Shown: in pieces, positions 19,626-28,629 of the stretch
Layout of the letters: every line of letters begins with the position of its first letter
Numbering within the stretch: position 1 is the stretch's first letter
Assembly: GCF_028598805.1 (NCBI RefSeq)
Contig: NZ_JAQRFI010000027.1
Coordinates: 1 to 63,476 of the forward strand
Source of the DNA: Xenorhabdus yunnanensis
GTDB lineage: Bacteria; Pseudomonadota; Gammaproteobacteria; Enterobacterales; Enterobacteriaceae
Length of the DNA: 63,476 bases
Direction: 5' to 3'
The notes under the pieces: generated by a model
What the model saw: only the letters and a program-made list of their open reading frames with translations
Told to the model about the DNA's origin: nothing
The model's database searches: none
Position numbers and translations under genes: made by a program

Positions 19626-20258
19626 ATGAACCAACAAAAACGGGTTGAGATACTCACCCGCTTACAGGATAACAATCCACACCCAACAACTGAGCTGGTG
19701 TTCAACTCCCCATTTGAGTTGCTCATTTCCGTATTACTGTCTGCACAGGCTACAGATGTCAGCGTGAATAAAGCAACGGCAAAATTGTATCCTGTGGCTA
19801 ATACGCCACAGGCGATCCTTGATTTGGGTGTTGATGGTTTGAAGGAGTATATAAAAACCATCGGGTTATATAACACCAAAGCTGAGAACGTGATTAAAAC
19901 CTGCCGGATTTTACTGGAACAACATCAAGGTGAAGTGCCGGAAGATCGTTCGGCGCTGGAAGCTTTGCCGGGTGTTGGGCGCAAAACAGCCAATGTTGTG
20001 TTGAACACGGCTTTTGGCTGGCCGACAATTGCCGTTGATACGCATATTTTTCGTGTCAGCAATCGGACTCAGTTTGCACCCGGAAAAAATGTTGATGAAG
20101 TGGAAAAAAAACTCTTGAAAGTGGTGCCGGCTGAATTCAAGGTTGATTGCCATCATTGGCTGATTTTGCACGGCCGCTATACCTGCATTGCCCGTAAACC
20201 TCGCTGTGGATCTTGTATTATTGAGGATTTGTGTGAATATGCAGACAAAACTGAATGA
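19626..20258 (+). CDS. nth: Endonuclease III
   Basis: A DNA glycosylase/AP lyase that removes oxidised pyrimidines in base-excision repair. The 210-aa protein is almost collinear with E. coli Nth. The helix-hairpin-helix LPGVGRKTANVVL carries the catalytic lysine, the catalytic aspartate is in VDTHIFRV, and a C-terminal [4Fe-4S] loop has spacing C-x6-C-x2-C-x5-C (CIARKPRCGSCIIEDLC). The ATG at 19626 matches the E. coli start. It lies 50 bases after rsxE, so it is probably the last gene of the rsx transcript. Confidence 0.96.
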   Translation: MNQQKRVEILTRLQDNNPHPTTELVFNSPFELLISVLLSAQATDVSVNKATAKLYPVANTPQAILDLGVDGLKEYIKTIGLYNTKAENVIKTCRILLEQHQGEVPEDRSALEALPGVGRKTANVVLNTAFGWPTIAVDTHIFRVSNRTQFAPGKNVDEVEKKLLKVVPAEFKVDCHHWLILHGRYTCIARKPRCGSCIIEDLCEYADKTE

Positions 20259-20562
20259 TAAAAATCCCATAAACTGAATCATTACCTTATCTTTAATCTC
20301 CAAAAGTCTGTTTCCTGTGGTGATAAATAGGAAACAGACTAAACAGACTAAACAACTACGCTATTGCCAGATTTTCTTCCTCTATGTTTTTGATGCCCAA
20401 AACCACAATAATTGGATAAGAATCACAACTGGATAAAAACACAGTATATCGTATTTACGGCATTTTTGTTTAATAGTTAAACTTTTGTAGGCTTAAAAAC
20501 AACCATGTTAATCAAAAAACCAGCTTCAAAAATTATGCTGGCTTATTTCTAAAAACTAATCA
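20259..20562. other. Gene-free stretch after nth with an inverted repeat
   Basis: No coding signal is seen. A perfect 12-base inverted repeat, AGTCTGTTTCCT and AGGAAACAGACT, lies at 20305-20316 and 20329-20340 with a 12-base loop. Two short AAACAGACT direct repeats follow. On the minus strand the stem is followed by only TTTTGG, so it is a weak terminator at best. This marks the left side of the nth/rnb synteny breakpoint. Confidence 0.5.
20514..20542 (-). terminator. Possible terminator of the cyanase fragment
   Basis: Short 5-base stem CCAGC/GCTGG with a 12-base loop, followed on the minus strand by six T residues, 20 bases past the stop of the cyanase-like frame. The stem is weak. Confidence 0.4.
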
Positions 20563-20988
20563 TCAAAACGGTTTCGTAGGTAAATACTTACCATCCAAAG
20601 TTATTACTGCTCGACTTCCGCCTTCTGGATCTTCGACCTTCTTAATATCTAATCTAAAGTCAATTGCGCTAATAATACCATCACCAAATTGTTCATGTAT
20701 TAATGCTTTTAGTGTTGTTCCATATACTTGCAACATTTCATAGAAACGATAATAACGTTTTAATTCATCTATAGTTGGTATATCAAGTTCTGTATCTTCA
20801 TTAAAGATATGAACACCCTCTTTTCTTATCGTAACAGTATGTGAATTTCCTGTTCTTTTACATTCCAGACTGTTACCAGAACTAACATCATTGCAAGCTG
20901 TTACAAAATCATTAATGCCAAATAATATAGTTTCATAATATTTATTATTAATTGCGCCATTACATAACAACTTCACTAGAAAGAACAA
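20563..20988 (-). pseudogene. cynS: Cyanate hydratase C-terminal catalytic part joined to an unrelated N-terminus
   Basis: Residues 80-141 ([17 protein letters not shown] ... [11 protein letters not shown]) match the catalytic domain of cyanase nearly identically. They include the family's catalytic Arg (R81), Glu (E84) and Ser (S107). Cyanase decomposes cyanate with bicarbonate to ammonia and CO2. The preceding 79 residues bear no resemblance to the normal N-terminal helical domain. The frame has no ATG before the domain, only a TTG at 20988 and a GTG, and no clear Shine-Dalgarno sequence. It looks like the 3' end of cynS joined to other DNA by deletion, hence probably non-functional. A genuine chimeric protein is less likely. 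No cynT or cynX neighbours are present. Confidence 0.7.
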
Positions 20989-21174
20989 TTTTAATTAACG
21001 CAAGTGTTACAGTATTTAATACAAATAAATAAAAATGTAATATCATTACATCCATAAAAAATAAAGACTCACCATTAGTGGCCTTTACACCTTTAATTAT
21101 TTAAATGAATTTATTTAGATTACATCAATAAGGGAAATGAATTAAATCTAAGTTATTACATATAAAAAATGAAA

Positions 21175-21381
21175 TTATGTCGAAAGTAAAATTTCATAGT
21201 TTATCATTCTGTATTTTTCTGATGAATTTCCTTTGATTGTGCTAAAATTTGTGACATTAACGTCCAATTCAACGAATTTACAATTCAGACGATAACAGCC
21301 ATAATTGTACCATAATCGTATGAAATGATAGTTTCTAGGCAGAGCAGTATTAAAACGCCTAAGCGATATTTCATTCATCAT
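21175..21381 (-). CDS. Small hypothetical ORF (68 codons)
   Basis: Unrecognised 68-aa frame. Its ATG overlaps the stop of the small upstream frame (21378-21464) as ATGA, the arrangement of translationally coupled genes. There is no recognisable domain, no strong hydrophobic segment, and its composition is near that of the AT-rich surroundings. It could be real, a decayed gene, or chance. Confidence 0.25.
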   Translation of the reverse strand: MMNEISLRRFNTALPRNYHFIRLWYNYGCYRLNCKFVELDVNVTNFSTIKGNSSEKYRMINYEILLST

Positions 21382-21464
21382 GGTGATTTTGGGGCGTACA
21401 ACTCCATAACATTAATATATGCATAAAACCAATAAATTTCCTGATTCCGTGATAATTTTTCCAT
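21378..21464 (-). CDS. Tiny ORF (28 codons) with a good ribosome-binding site
   Basis: Starts at ATG 21464 with GAGGTG placed five bases upstream and encodes 28 residues beginning MEKLSRNQEIYWFYAYI. It ends in an ATGA overlap with the next small frame. No family is recognised. The strong Shine-Dalgarno sequence is the main support. It may be the 5' end of a larger gene broken by a frameshift. Confidence 0.3.
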   Translation of the reverse strand: MEKLSRNQEIYWFYAYINVMELYAPKSP

Positions 21465-21619
21465 AAAATCACCTCATTCTATGTATATACGGCATGCAAT
21501 TTTTAGGCTTACTCCACAAATTTTCCTGTTTTGTTAAGATGTTGCTTGCCCCATACCTTCGATTCGCGTAAAACTACTATCTAAAATTATCCATAATAAC
21601 CCCATACTCCCCAGATATT

Positions 21620-23557
21620 ATGTTTCAAAATAATCCGCTGCTTGCGCAGCTAAAACAGCAACTTCACTCTAAAACTCTGCGCGTTGAAGGCTTAGTCAAA
21701 GGAACTGAGAAAGGTTTTGGGTTTTTAGAAGTCGATGGACAAAAAAGTTATTTCATTCCACCTCCCAACATGAAGAAAGTAATGCACGGTGATCGGATTA
21801 CCGCTGCTATCCATACAGACAAAGATAAAGAGATTGCCGAGCCAGAATCTCTGATTGAACCATTCCTGACTCGTTTTGTAGGAAAGATCCTGAAGAAAGA
21901 AAATGACAATCGACTCTGGATTACTCCTGACCATCCATTATTAAAAGACGCCATCCCTTGTCGCCCTACAGACCAAGTTAACCATACGTTTGAAAATGGC
22001 GATTGGGCCGTAGCTGAAATGCGCCGACATCCCCTGAAAGGCGATCGCGGTTTTCATGCTGAAATTACCGGCTATATTACGCAAGGTGATGATCATTATG
22101 CACCATGGTGGGTCACATTAACCCGCCACAGTCTGGAACATGAAGCTCCAACCATGACAGATTGCCAGCTGGATGACAGTTCTGTCGAACGCATCGATCT
22201 GACCGCTCTTGATTTTGTTACTATTGATAGTGCAACAACCGAAGATATGGATGATGCCCTGCATATCACCAAAAATGATGATGGCAGCCTGAAACTTTCT
22301 ATTGCTATTGCAGACCCCACAGCTTATATCAAAGCGGGTAGCGAACTGGACAAAATTGCCTATCAACGCTGTTTCACCAATTATCTGCCGGGTTTCAATA
22401 TTCCAATGCTCCCTCGTGAGCTGTCTGATAACCTATGTTCTCTGCGCCCTAATGTGCGTCGCCCTGCTCTGGTTTGTCAAGTTTCTATTTTGGAAGATGG
22501 TCAGTTGAGCGATGATATTCAATTCTTCGCTGCATGGGTCGAGTCTAAATTTAAGCTGGTTTATGACGAAGTCTCAGATTGGTTAGAAGGCCAAGAGGGT
22601 TGGAAGCCAGAGTCAGACGCCGTTACTACTCAAATCACGCTTCTGAAAAAGATGTGTGAACGCCGCAATAACTGGCGCCTGAAAAACGCACTGGTTTTCA
22701 AGGAACGTCCAGATTATCGCTTTATTCTTGATGAAGGTGGCAATGTTGTTGATATCGTTATTGAACAACGCCGCTCAGCCAACCGCATTGTTGAAGAGGC
22801 CATGATCGCAGCGAATTTATGTGCAGCTAAAATTCTGCGTGATAAGTTAGGCTTTGGTATTTATAACGTCCACACTGGCTTCGAACCTACCCAGATTGAA
22901 CAAGCCGTTGACGTTCTCAAAGAGCATGGTATCGAGGTTAATGCTGAAACATTGCTGAAATTGGAAGGTTTCTGTGAATTGCGCCGTGAGCTGGATAGAA
23001 AACCAACGCAATTCTTGGATAGCCGTATCCGCCGTTTCCAAACTTTTGCCGAAATCAAAACAGAACCGGGTCCGCACTTTGGGCTAGGATTTGATGCTTA
23101 CGCTACTTGGACATCTCCTATCCGTAAGTACAGCGATATTATCAACCACCGCTTGTTGAAAGCTATTATTCAGCAAGTTGAGGCAGAAAAACCAACCGAA
23201 GATCTTTGCCTGCAATTGACTGACCGTCGCCGAGCTAACCGCATGGCAGAACGTGATGTCGGTGACTGGCTCTATGCCCGTTTCCTGCAACCTCATGCAG
23301 GCACAGATAAAACATTTCCGGCAGAAATTATCGATATTACCCGTGGTGGCCTGCGTGTTCGACTGGTAGATAACGGGGCCATTGCTTTTGTTCCCGGACC
23401 ATTCTTACACTCTATTCGTGATGAACTCCAATGCAGTCAAGAAACAGGTTCCGTGTTGATTAAGGGTGAAACTGTTCACCAATTGAATGACATCATCAAT
23501 GTCCGTATTGAAGAGGTCAGAATGGAAACCCGCAATATTGTGGCGCGTCCTGTATAA
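21620..23557 (+). CDS. rnb: Exoribonuclease II
   Basis: A processive 3'-5' exoribonuclease of the RNB family that degrades single-stranded RNA. At 645 aa it has the E. coli length. It starts [15 protein letters not shown], has an N-terminal cold-shock RNA-binding domain, then the RNB catalytic block [16 protein letters not shown] with the metal-binding aspartates. [12 protein letters not shown], the [10 protein letters not shown] region and a C-terminal S1 domain ([22 protein letters not shown]) follow. It is the first gene of the block that in E. coli lies on the other side of the terminus. Confidence 0.96.
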   Translation: MFQNNPLLAQLKQQLHSKTLRVEGLVKGTEKGFGFLEVDGQKSYFIPPPNMKKVMHGDRITAAIHTDKDKEIAEPESLIEPFLTRFVGKILKKENDNRLWITPDHPLLKDAIPCRPTDQVNHTFENGDWAVAEMRRHPLKGDRGFHAEITGYITQGDDHYAPWWVTLTRHSLEHEAPTMTDCQLDDSSVERIDLTALDFVTIDSATTEDMDDALHITKNDDGSLKLSIAIADPTAYIKAGSELDKIAYQRCFTNYLPGFNIPMLPRELSDNLCSLRPNVRRPALVCQVSILEDGQLSDDIQFFAAWVESKFKLVYDEVSDWLEGQEGWKPESDAVTTQITLLKKMCERRNNWRLKNALVFKERPDYRFILDEGGNVVDIVIEQRRSANRIVEEAMIAANLCAAKILRDKLGFGIYNVHTGFEPTQIEQAVDVLKEHGIEVNAETLLKLEGFCELRRELDRKPTQFLDSRIRRFQTFAEIKTEPGPHFGLGFDAYATWTSPIRKYSDIINHRLLKAIIQQVEAEKPTEDLCLQLTDRRRANRMAERDVGDWLYARFLQPHAGTDKTFPAEIIDITRGGLRVRLVDNGAIAFVPGPFLHSIRDELQCSQETGSVLIKGETVHQLNDIINVRIEEVRMETRNIVARPV

Positions 23558-23597
23558 GTTAATACAGTTAATTTTACCAGTTACCAGCAATATCTAT

Positions 23598-23627
23598 AAA
23601 ACTGCCGCCATAAATGGTGGCAGTTTT
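23598..23627 (+). terminator. Terminator after rnb
   Basis: Stem AAAACTGCCGCCA/TGGTGGCAGTTTT with one G-T wobble and a 4-base loop, ending in a T run, 40 bases after the rnb stop. Confidence 0.85.
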
Positions 23628-23761
23628 GTCATAATACTTCTGTAAGAATATTACTGTCATAACAGTAGGATAATCCATTCAGTACAATACCTGATAATAT
23701 CAGGTCCAGTTGGCATCGAATTAATAACCTGATTTCCCAATCAATCCTAAGGTCTTCCCAT

Positions 23762-24736
23762 ATGCGACTTTCTTCATTAAACCGGATAGGTTTCACAACC
23801 GCTCTTGCTTCCTTGCTTGGTGTATTATTCACTTGTCCAGCCAGTGCGACTATTCAGCAAAATCAATTTCTCCAACGAGATCAAGATCCTCACCAGAATG
23901 AAACATCATCCCTAAGGAATTCCCTCAAGACAAAAGAGATTATCCACCAGCTTTCCATACTAGAAAAAAATGCTAATGGCCGGCTTGGTGTGGTGTTGAT
24001 AGACACGTCTGATTATTCCACCATCAATTACCGTGCAAACGAACGTTTTCCTCTATGTAGTACCAGTAAACTAATGGCGGTATCCGCTATTCTGAAAAAA
24101 AGCGAAACAGATGCTCACTTATTAAACCAACGAGTTCACTATCAACAATCAGATCTTGTTGAGTACAGCCCCATTACAGAAAAGCATCTCAAAAATGGTA
24201 TGACAGTGAAAGAATTGAGCGCAGCAACACTACAATATAGTGATAATGCAGCTATGAATTTGCTTCTTAATCAACTTAATGGTCCAAGTGAAGTTACAAG
24301 ATTTGCTCGCGCTATTGGTGACAATTATTTTCGCCTCGATCGCCAAGAGCCTGAGTTAAATACCGCTGTTCCAGGTGATGAACGTGATACATCCACACCA
24401 CAAGCCATGGTAAAAAGTTTGTATAATTTAGCGCTTGGAAATGCTTTGGCTACAACACAACGTGAACAATTAATTGAATGGTTAAAAGGAAATACAACCG
24501 GTAACGCCAGTATTCGTGCCGGAGTGCCCAAAGATTGGGTGGTGGGAGATAAAACAGGCCGCTGCAATTATGGTACAACCAATGATATTGCGGTAATTTG
24601 GCCAGTCCCCAAGCGTGCACCTTTGGTTTTGGTTACTTACTTTACTCAGCCAGATAATAAAGAAGCCCATGCTCGTCCCGATGTATTAGCAGCAGCTGCA
24701 CGTATCATGACTCAAAATGGGGAACTGAGTAAATAA
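23762..24736 (+). CDS. bla: Class A (CTX-M-like) serine beta-lactamase with Cys69 and Cys238
   Basis: A secreted class A beta-lactamase of 324 aa with a signal peptide (residues 1-29, ending PASA) and about 30 extra residues before the usual mature start. Catalytic motifs: S100-T-S-K103 (Ambler S70-K73), S160-D-N (SDN 130-132), E196-P-E-L-N (E166) and K264-T-G (K234). The core resembles CTX-M-type enzymes (DKTG...[21 protein letters not shown]). Residue 99 is Cys (Ambler 69) and the residues after KTG are Arg-Cys-Asn, so Ambler 238 is Cys. A C69-C238 disulfide is a hallmark of class A carbapenemases, but Arg at 237 is unusual. No ampR-like regulator is adjacent. AAGG precedes the ATG at a normal distance. 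Hydrolysis spectrum unknown. Confidence 0.92.
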   Translation: MRLSSLNRIGFTTALASLLGVLFTCPASATIQQNQFLQRDQDPHQNETSSLRNSLKTKEIIHQLSILEKNANGRLGVVLIDTSDYSTINYRANERFPLCSTSKLMAVSAILKKSETDAHLLNQRVHYQQSDLVEYSPITEKHLKNGMTVKELSAATLQYSDNAAMNLLLNQLNGPSEVTRFARAIGDNYFRLDRQEPELNTAVPGDERDTSTPQAMVKSLYNLALGNALATTQREQLIEWLKGNTTGNASIRAGVPKDWVVGDKTGRCNYGTTNDIAVIWPVPKRAPLVLVTYFTQPDNKEAHARPDVLAAAARIMTQNGELSK

Positions 24737-24753
24737 AGTTTTTTCACCAAATA

Positions 24754-24787
24754 ACAAGCTATGCGGCAAATAAACTACATAGCTTGT
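24754..24787. terminator. Hairpin between bla and yciH
   Basis: Perfect ten-base stem ACAAGCTATG/CATAGCTTGT with a 14-base loop between two convergent genes. There is no T tract on either side, so termination is uncertain. Confidence 0.45.
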
Positions 24788-24808
24788 ACTGTACATAACA
24801 AACTGGAA

Positions 24809-25132
24809 TTAACCTTCAGCCAGTTTCACCTTCATTCCCTTTGCTTCCAGCAATTGCTTCAACAAGTCACGTTTATCGCCTTGAATCTCGATTTCACCCT
24901 CTTTGACAGAACCTCCGCAGCCACATTTTTTCTTCAATTCGGCGGTCAGTTTAGCCAAAGTTTGATCATCAGCATCAATACCCGTAATCACACAAACCCC
25001 CTTTCCTTTACGACCACTGGTTTGGCGCTGAATACGCACAATACCAGCACCTTTCGGACGAGTAGGTTTTACCTTTTCTTCCTGAATGCGGCCGCCATCC
25101 GTCGAATAAACCAAGCGAGAGTTATTATCCAT
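24809..25132 (-). CDS. yciH: SUI1/eIF1-family translation factor YciH
   Basis: A 107-aa protein of the SUI1/eIF1 family. E. coli YciH discriminates against non-canonical initiation and is linked to stress translation. [20 protein letters not shown] and [22 protein letters not shown] are the conserved RNA-contact and fold segments. The ATG at 25132 matches the family start and overlaps the pyrF stop by eight bases, showing a pyrF-yciH operon as in E. coli. Confidence 0.93.
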   Translation of the reverse strand: MDNNSRLVYSTDGGRIQEEKVKPTRPKGAGIVRIQRQTSGRKGKGVCVITGIDADDQTLAKLTAELKKKCGCGGSVKEGEIEIQGDKRDLLKQLLEAKGMKVKLAEG

Positions 25133-25865
25133 GAATGACCCCAATAGATTGATTAATCTGCTGTAGTGCTAACGCTGGATTTTCTGCGCGGGTAATTGGA
25201 CGCCCGATCACCATATAATCCACCCCAACCTGAACCGCCTGAGGAGGTGTCATAATCCGACGCTGATCTCCCGCTTCTGCACCTTCTGGACGAATACCCG
25301 GAGTCACAAGTTGGAACGTCTGCCCACATACCATTTTCAATTGTTGTGCTTCATGAGCTGAGCAGACCACACCATCCAGGCCACATTGTTTTGTCAATAA
25401 TGCCAAATGTTTAGCATGTTGTGCTGGAGTCATATCAATACCTATATCCAATAGATCAGATTGATCCATACTGGTCAGCACTGTCACAGCAATCAACAGA
25501 GGCGCATCCTTACCGTAAGGCAACAGCGCTTCTTTAGACGCTGTCATCATTCTTGCGCCACCACTGGCGTGAACATTAACCATCCACACGCCTAGTTCAG
25601 CTGCCGCCGCGACTGCTCTTGCCGTTGTATTAGGAATATCGTGAAATTTGAGATCCAAAAACACATCAAAACCACGCTGATGCAGCGCCTGAACAAATTG
25701 CGGGCCATACAGTGTAAACATTTCTTTGCCCACTTTCAGACGACAGAATTTCGGATCAATTTTGTCGACAAATGCCAGCGCTGCATCCTGATTATCATAA
25801 TCCAATGCAACAATAACAGGTGAGTTAATCTGTTTAGCTAAAGTTTGAGCTGTGTAGGAAGTCAT
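25125..25865 (-). CDS. pyrF: Orotidine 5'-phosphate decarboxylase
   Basis: Last step of de novo UMP synthesis, decarboxylation of OMP; a cytoplasmic TIM-barrel dimer. The 246-aa protein contains the catalytic Lys/Asp block [12 protein letters not shown], the early ALDYDN motif, and the phosphate-binding VTPGIRPEG and YMVIGRPIT segments near the C-terminus. It overlaps yciH downstream and follows lapB after a gap of about 190 bases. Confidence 0.95.
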   Translation of the reverse strand: MTSYTAQTLAKQINSPVIVALDYDNQDAALAFVDKIDPKFCRLKVGKEMFTLYGPQFVQALHQRGFDVFLDLKFHDIPNTTARAVAAAAELGVWMVNVHASGGARMMTASKEALLPYGKDAPLLIAVTVLTSMDQSDLLDIGIDMTPAQHAKHLALLTKQCGLDGVVCSAHEAQQLKMVCGQTFQLVTPGIRPEGAEAGDQRRIMTPPQAVQVGVDYMVIGRPITRAENPALALQQINQSIGVIHG

Positions 25866-26054
25866 TTTTAGGCCCTTTGATTTACCAATTAACTTGAATT
25901 ATTTATGAACTTTAATCACCAATGAATGTAAAAATATTCAAAAAATATTTATAAAAGTGTGTTCATAATAAATTATTTATAACAATGCATTGCTAATACT
26001 TGGCGTCGATCATAGCGGTCGGGCATTGTAATAGTAACAGTGATGGTGACAGTG

Positions 26055-27224
26055 TCACTGACCATCCAATCCCCGGATCGGTTTAATAGAGTCCCATGAA
26101 CGACATGATGGGCAATGCCAATATAACGAGCGGGAAGTGAAGCCACATTTATGGCATCGATAATCAGGTTTCGTGCGGATTTGTTCACCTACCATATTGC
26201 GCAAAAGAATCAAGCTTTCTTTAGCTCGTCCTTCTTCTGCCTCCGTCAGATGGTAATCCATCAAACGATAAAATAGTCTCATTGTTGGATGGCGTTCCAA
26301 CTGACGATTAATGTAATTCTGAGCAACATCACGCCCTTCTTTCTTCTCAAGGAGATCAGCCATATGCAGTTCAGCGATTGCACCACATTTTTCTTCTACA
26401 CAACGCTGTATAAAAGCTTGCCACTCATCCGGTTGGGATAGATGTTGATAACATTCTTGCAGCATCGGCAAAGATTCACTGACTACTTGTTTATTCTGCT
26501 CAAGAATACGTTTCAAAGCATCGGTTGCTTTAGAGTATTCTCCCTGAGCCATATAAATACGGCCAAGCATAATAGAAACACGGGCACAGTTTTTGTCTGC
26601 TTGAGCCGCTTTATTCAAGTAGCCGACCGCATTAGTAAAATCGTCACTGCCCATACATTGCAGAGCCAATTCACAATAGAAATGGGCGATATCTTCCCGA
26701 AAATGGTGTTTGCCCAATTTTACTAGTTTCTCAGCAATATCAATGGCTTTATTCCAATCACTAGTGGATTGATAGATGGTCAGCAAGGAGTTGAAGGCGT
26801 TTTCACGGAAATCAGTTTCGTCAACTAGCTGAATAAACATATTTTCAGCTCGATCATAGACTCCGGCAGCCATATAGTCCCGCCCAAGCTGCTGGATCGC
26901 AAGCAAACGCTGTTCAAATGTCAGAGAAGCACTTTCCATCAGGGACTGGTGAATTCGGATAGCTCTTTCAACTTCACCACGGGAGCGGAATAGATTTCCC
27001 AGTGTTAGGTGAGCCTCAAATGTAGAACTATCCTCTTTTAGCATATCAAGAAATAAATCTACCGCTTTATCCTGCTGATTGGAGAGCAAAAAGTTAACAC
27101 CATCAACATATTCACGTGAAAGGCGGGCAGCCGATTGTTGTTTATCTTGTTGAGCACTTCTGCGCCCCATATACCAGCCATAAGCGGCAGCAATGGGAAG
27201 CAACAGAAATAACAGCTCTAACAT
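26055..27224 (-). CDS. lapB: Lipopolysaccharide assembly protein LapB (YciM)
   Basis: An inner-membrane-anchored TPR protein of 389 aa. The N-terminal helix (residues 2-18) anchors it. Several tetratricopeptide repeats follow (for example ISIMLGRIYMAQGEYSKATDAL). A rubredoxin-like metal-binding C-terminus has CHKCGF...CPSC. In E. coli LapB, with FtsH, controls LpxC turnover and thus LPS synthesis. It lies six bases downstream of lapA in one operon. Confidence 0.95.
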   Translation of the reverse strand: MLELLFLLLPIAAAYGWYMGRRSAQQDKQQSAARLSREYVDGVNFLLSNQQDKAVDLFLDMLKEDSSTFEAHLTLGNLFRSRGEVERAIRIHQSLMESASLTFEQRLLAIQQLGRDYMAAGVYDRAENMFIQLVDETDFRENAFNSLLTIYQSTSDWNKAIDIAEKLVKLGKHHFREDIAHFYCELALQCMGSDDFTNAVGYLNKAAQADKNCARVSIMLGRIYMAQGEYSKATDALKRILEQNKQVVSESLPMLQECYQHLSQPDEWQAFIQRCVEEKCGAIAELHMADLLEKKEGRDVAQNYINRQLERHPTMRLFYRLMDYHLTEAEEGRAKESLILLRNMVGEQIRTKPDYRCHKCGFTSRSLYWHCPSCRSWDSIKPIRGLDGQ

Positions 27225-27230
27225 GGAGAA

Positions 27231-27545
27231 TTATTCCTTGTTTAATGCTACGGTAGACATAACTTTTGTGGATGATTCAGATGGCTGCTCCATTTGAGTT
27301 TCCAGTCGCTTGATTTTGCGTTTTGCATGTCGCAAAGAAAAGCAGGCGCGCAGGTAAAAAACTCCACAAATACTCCAACCGAGGATAAAACCAACAGCAA
27401 ACAGCGCCGCCAACAGTGTGGATACAGGGTAACTCCCCTTAGCAATCAAATAATTAAATGTCACTATTTGATTATTATTCGCTCCCAATGTCACTGAGAT
27501 AATAAAAACAACCAATGCCAGTAATAAAATTAGAAAATATTTCAC
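27231..27545 (-). CDS. lapA: Lipopolysaccharide assembly protein LapA (YciS)
   Basis: A 104-aa inner-membrane protein with two hydrophobic segments (about residues 3-22 and 42-66), a short loop with NNNQIVTFNYL and a basic coiled-coil tail (RHAKRKIKRLETQ). E. coli LapA works with LapB. It is the first gene of the lapAB pair. pgpB, which precedes yciS in E. coli, is not found upstream. Confidence 0.93.
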   Translation of the reverse strand: MKYFLILLLALVVFIISVTLGANNNQIVTFNYLIAKGSYPVSTLLAALFAVGFILGWSICGVFYLRACFSLRHAKRKIKRLETQMEQPSESSTKVMSTVALNKE

Positions 27546-27945
27546 ATTTCTTCCTGTTATCTATTGTTACTGATTAATTATGCCAAATAACAGACATAGT
27601 GGCGTGTTAAATTAGCATTTCTCGTCTACGCAAAGGAAGCAATTTATTGTAACAAACAATGATTTCCTTCTTTTTGTGATATTATCCTGCTTGTTTGCAT
27701 TCAGTTCTACTGTTTTTCAAAAACAATACCACACGATACACCTTCAAAACTCTACCTACAGTTTAGTTATCATTAAAAGAACCCGGCACTTTATATGCAT
27801 AATATGCATACGTATTAATAATTTCTGTTACAATGCATAGGCATGCATGCGTTGTAATCAGAGAGATTTTTTACATAATTTCAGCTAATCTCTCAACCGG
27901 TATTGTTCTGAGTATCGCAATATTTATAACGGATCAAATCAACAT
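27546..27945. promoter_or_regulatory. Divergent lapA/ribA control region with ATGCAT cluster
   Basis: Four hundred bases without a coding frame, between divergent lapA and ribA, where E. coli carries pgpB. The palindrome ATGCAT occurs four times within 54 bases (27795, 27804, 27833 and 27843). The first two lie in a perfect tandem 9-base repeat ATATGCATA. The spacings of 9, 29 and 10 bases suggest a regulator binding array upstream of ribA. No FMN riboswitch core is seen. Confidence 0.4.
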
Positions 27946-28554
27946 ATGAATACAAAAATGCAGCTAAAACGAATAGCTGAAGCGAAATTGCCTACGCCAT
28001 GGGGCGAATTTTTAATGATTGGGTTTGAGGAAATCAATACAGGTCGCGATCATGTTGCTCTTGTTTTCGGCGATATTACTGGCGATAAACCTATATTATC
28101 GCGGATCCACTCAGAATGCCTCACTGGAGATGCTTTATTTAGTCTAAGATGCGACTGTGGTTTTCAATTAGAAGCCGCTCTTTCACAAATTAGTCAGGAA
28201 GGCCGCGGTGTTTTGCTATATCACCGCCAGGAAGGTCGCAATATTGGTCTGCTAAATAAAATCCGTGCCTATGCTTTACAGGATCAAGGTATTGACACTG
28301 TTGAAGCCAATCATCAATTAGGTTTCGCTGCCGATGAGAGAGATTTCACCCTTTGCGCAGACATGTATAATTTATTGAATATTAATGAAATTCGTCTTCT
28401 TACCAACAACCCTAAAAAAGTTGAAATCATGATAGAAGCGGGTATCAATATCATTGAACGTGTTCCGCTAATTGTAGGGCGTAATCCCAAAAATGCTCAC
28501 TACTTAGATACCAAAGCAAACAGAATGGGTCACCTACTGTTCAAATCAAGCTAA
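27946..28554 (+). CDS. ribA: GTP cyclohydrolase II
   Basis: First committed enzyme of riboflavin synthesis: it opens GTP to 2,5-diamino-6-ribosylamino-pyrimidinone 5'-phosphate. The 202-aa protein has the zinc ligands in [18 protein letters not shown], and [22 protein letters not shown] with the catalytic Arg. Two starts are possible: ATG 27946, or ATG 27958 which matches the E. coli start (MQLKR). The first has a GGA about 12 bases upstream and is retained. Confidence 0.95.
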   Translation: MNTKMQLKRIAEAKLPTPWGEFLMIGFEEINTGRDHVALVFGDITGDKPILSRIHSECLTGDALFSLRCDCGFQLEAALSQISQEGRGVLLYHRQEGRNIGLLNKIRAYALQDQGIDTVEANHQLGFAADERDFTLCADMYNLLNINEIRLLTNNPKKVEIMIEAGINIIERVPLIVGRNPKNAHYLDTKANRMGHLLFKSS

Positions 28555-28585
28555 AAGTTCTCTAATTATTTTCTGCAAGATCTGC

Positions 28586-28616
28586 AAAAAACTGCGTCGG
28601 TGTGGGCGCAGTTTTT
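28586..28616. terminator. Bidirectional terminator between ribA and acnA
   Basis: Stem AAAAACTGCG/CGCAGTTTTT with an 11-base loop, symmetrical A and T tracts, between convergent genes. Confidence 0.85.
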
Positions 28617-28629
28617 ATTTCTGAGACAA

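Noticed and set aside
20305-20340. Perfect 12-base inverted repeat as an IS end or attachment site
   Set aside because: No transposase, no target duplication and no second copy seen; kept only as an inverted repeat.
25973-26188. Alternative 71-aa frame at the end of lapB
   Set aside because: It overlaps the lapB rubredoxin-like C-terminus, which is intact with its CxxC pairs in the main frame, so no frameshift is needed.
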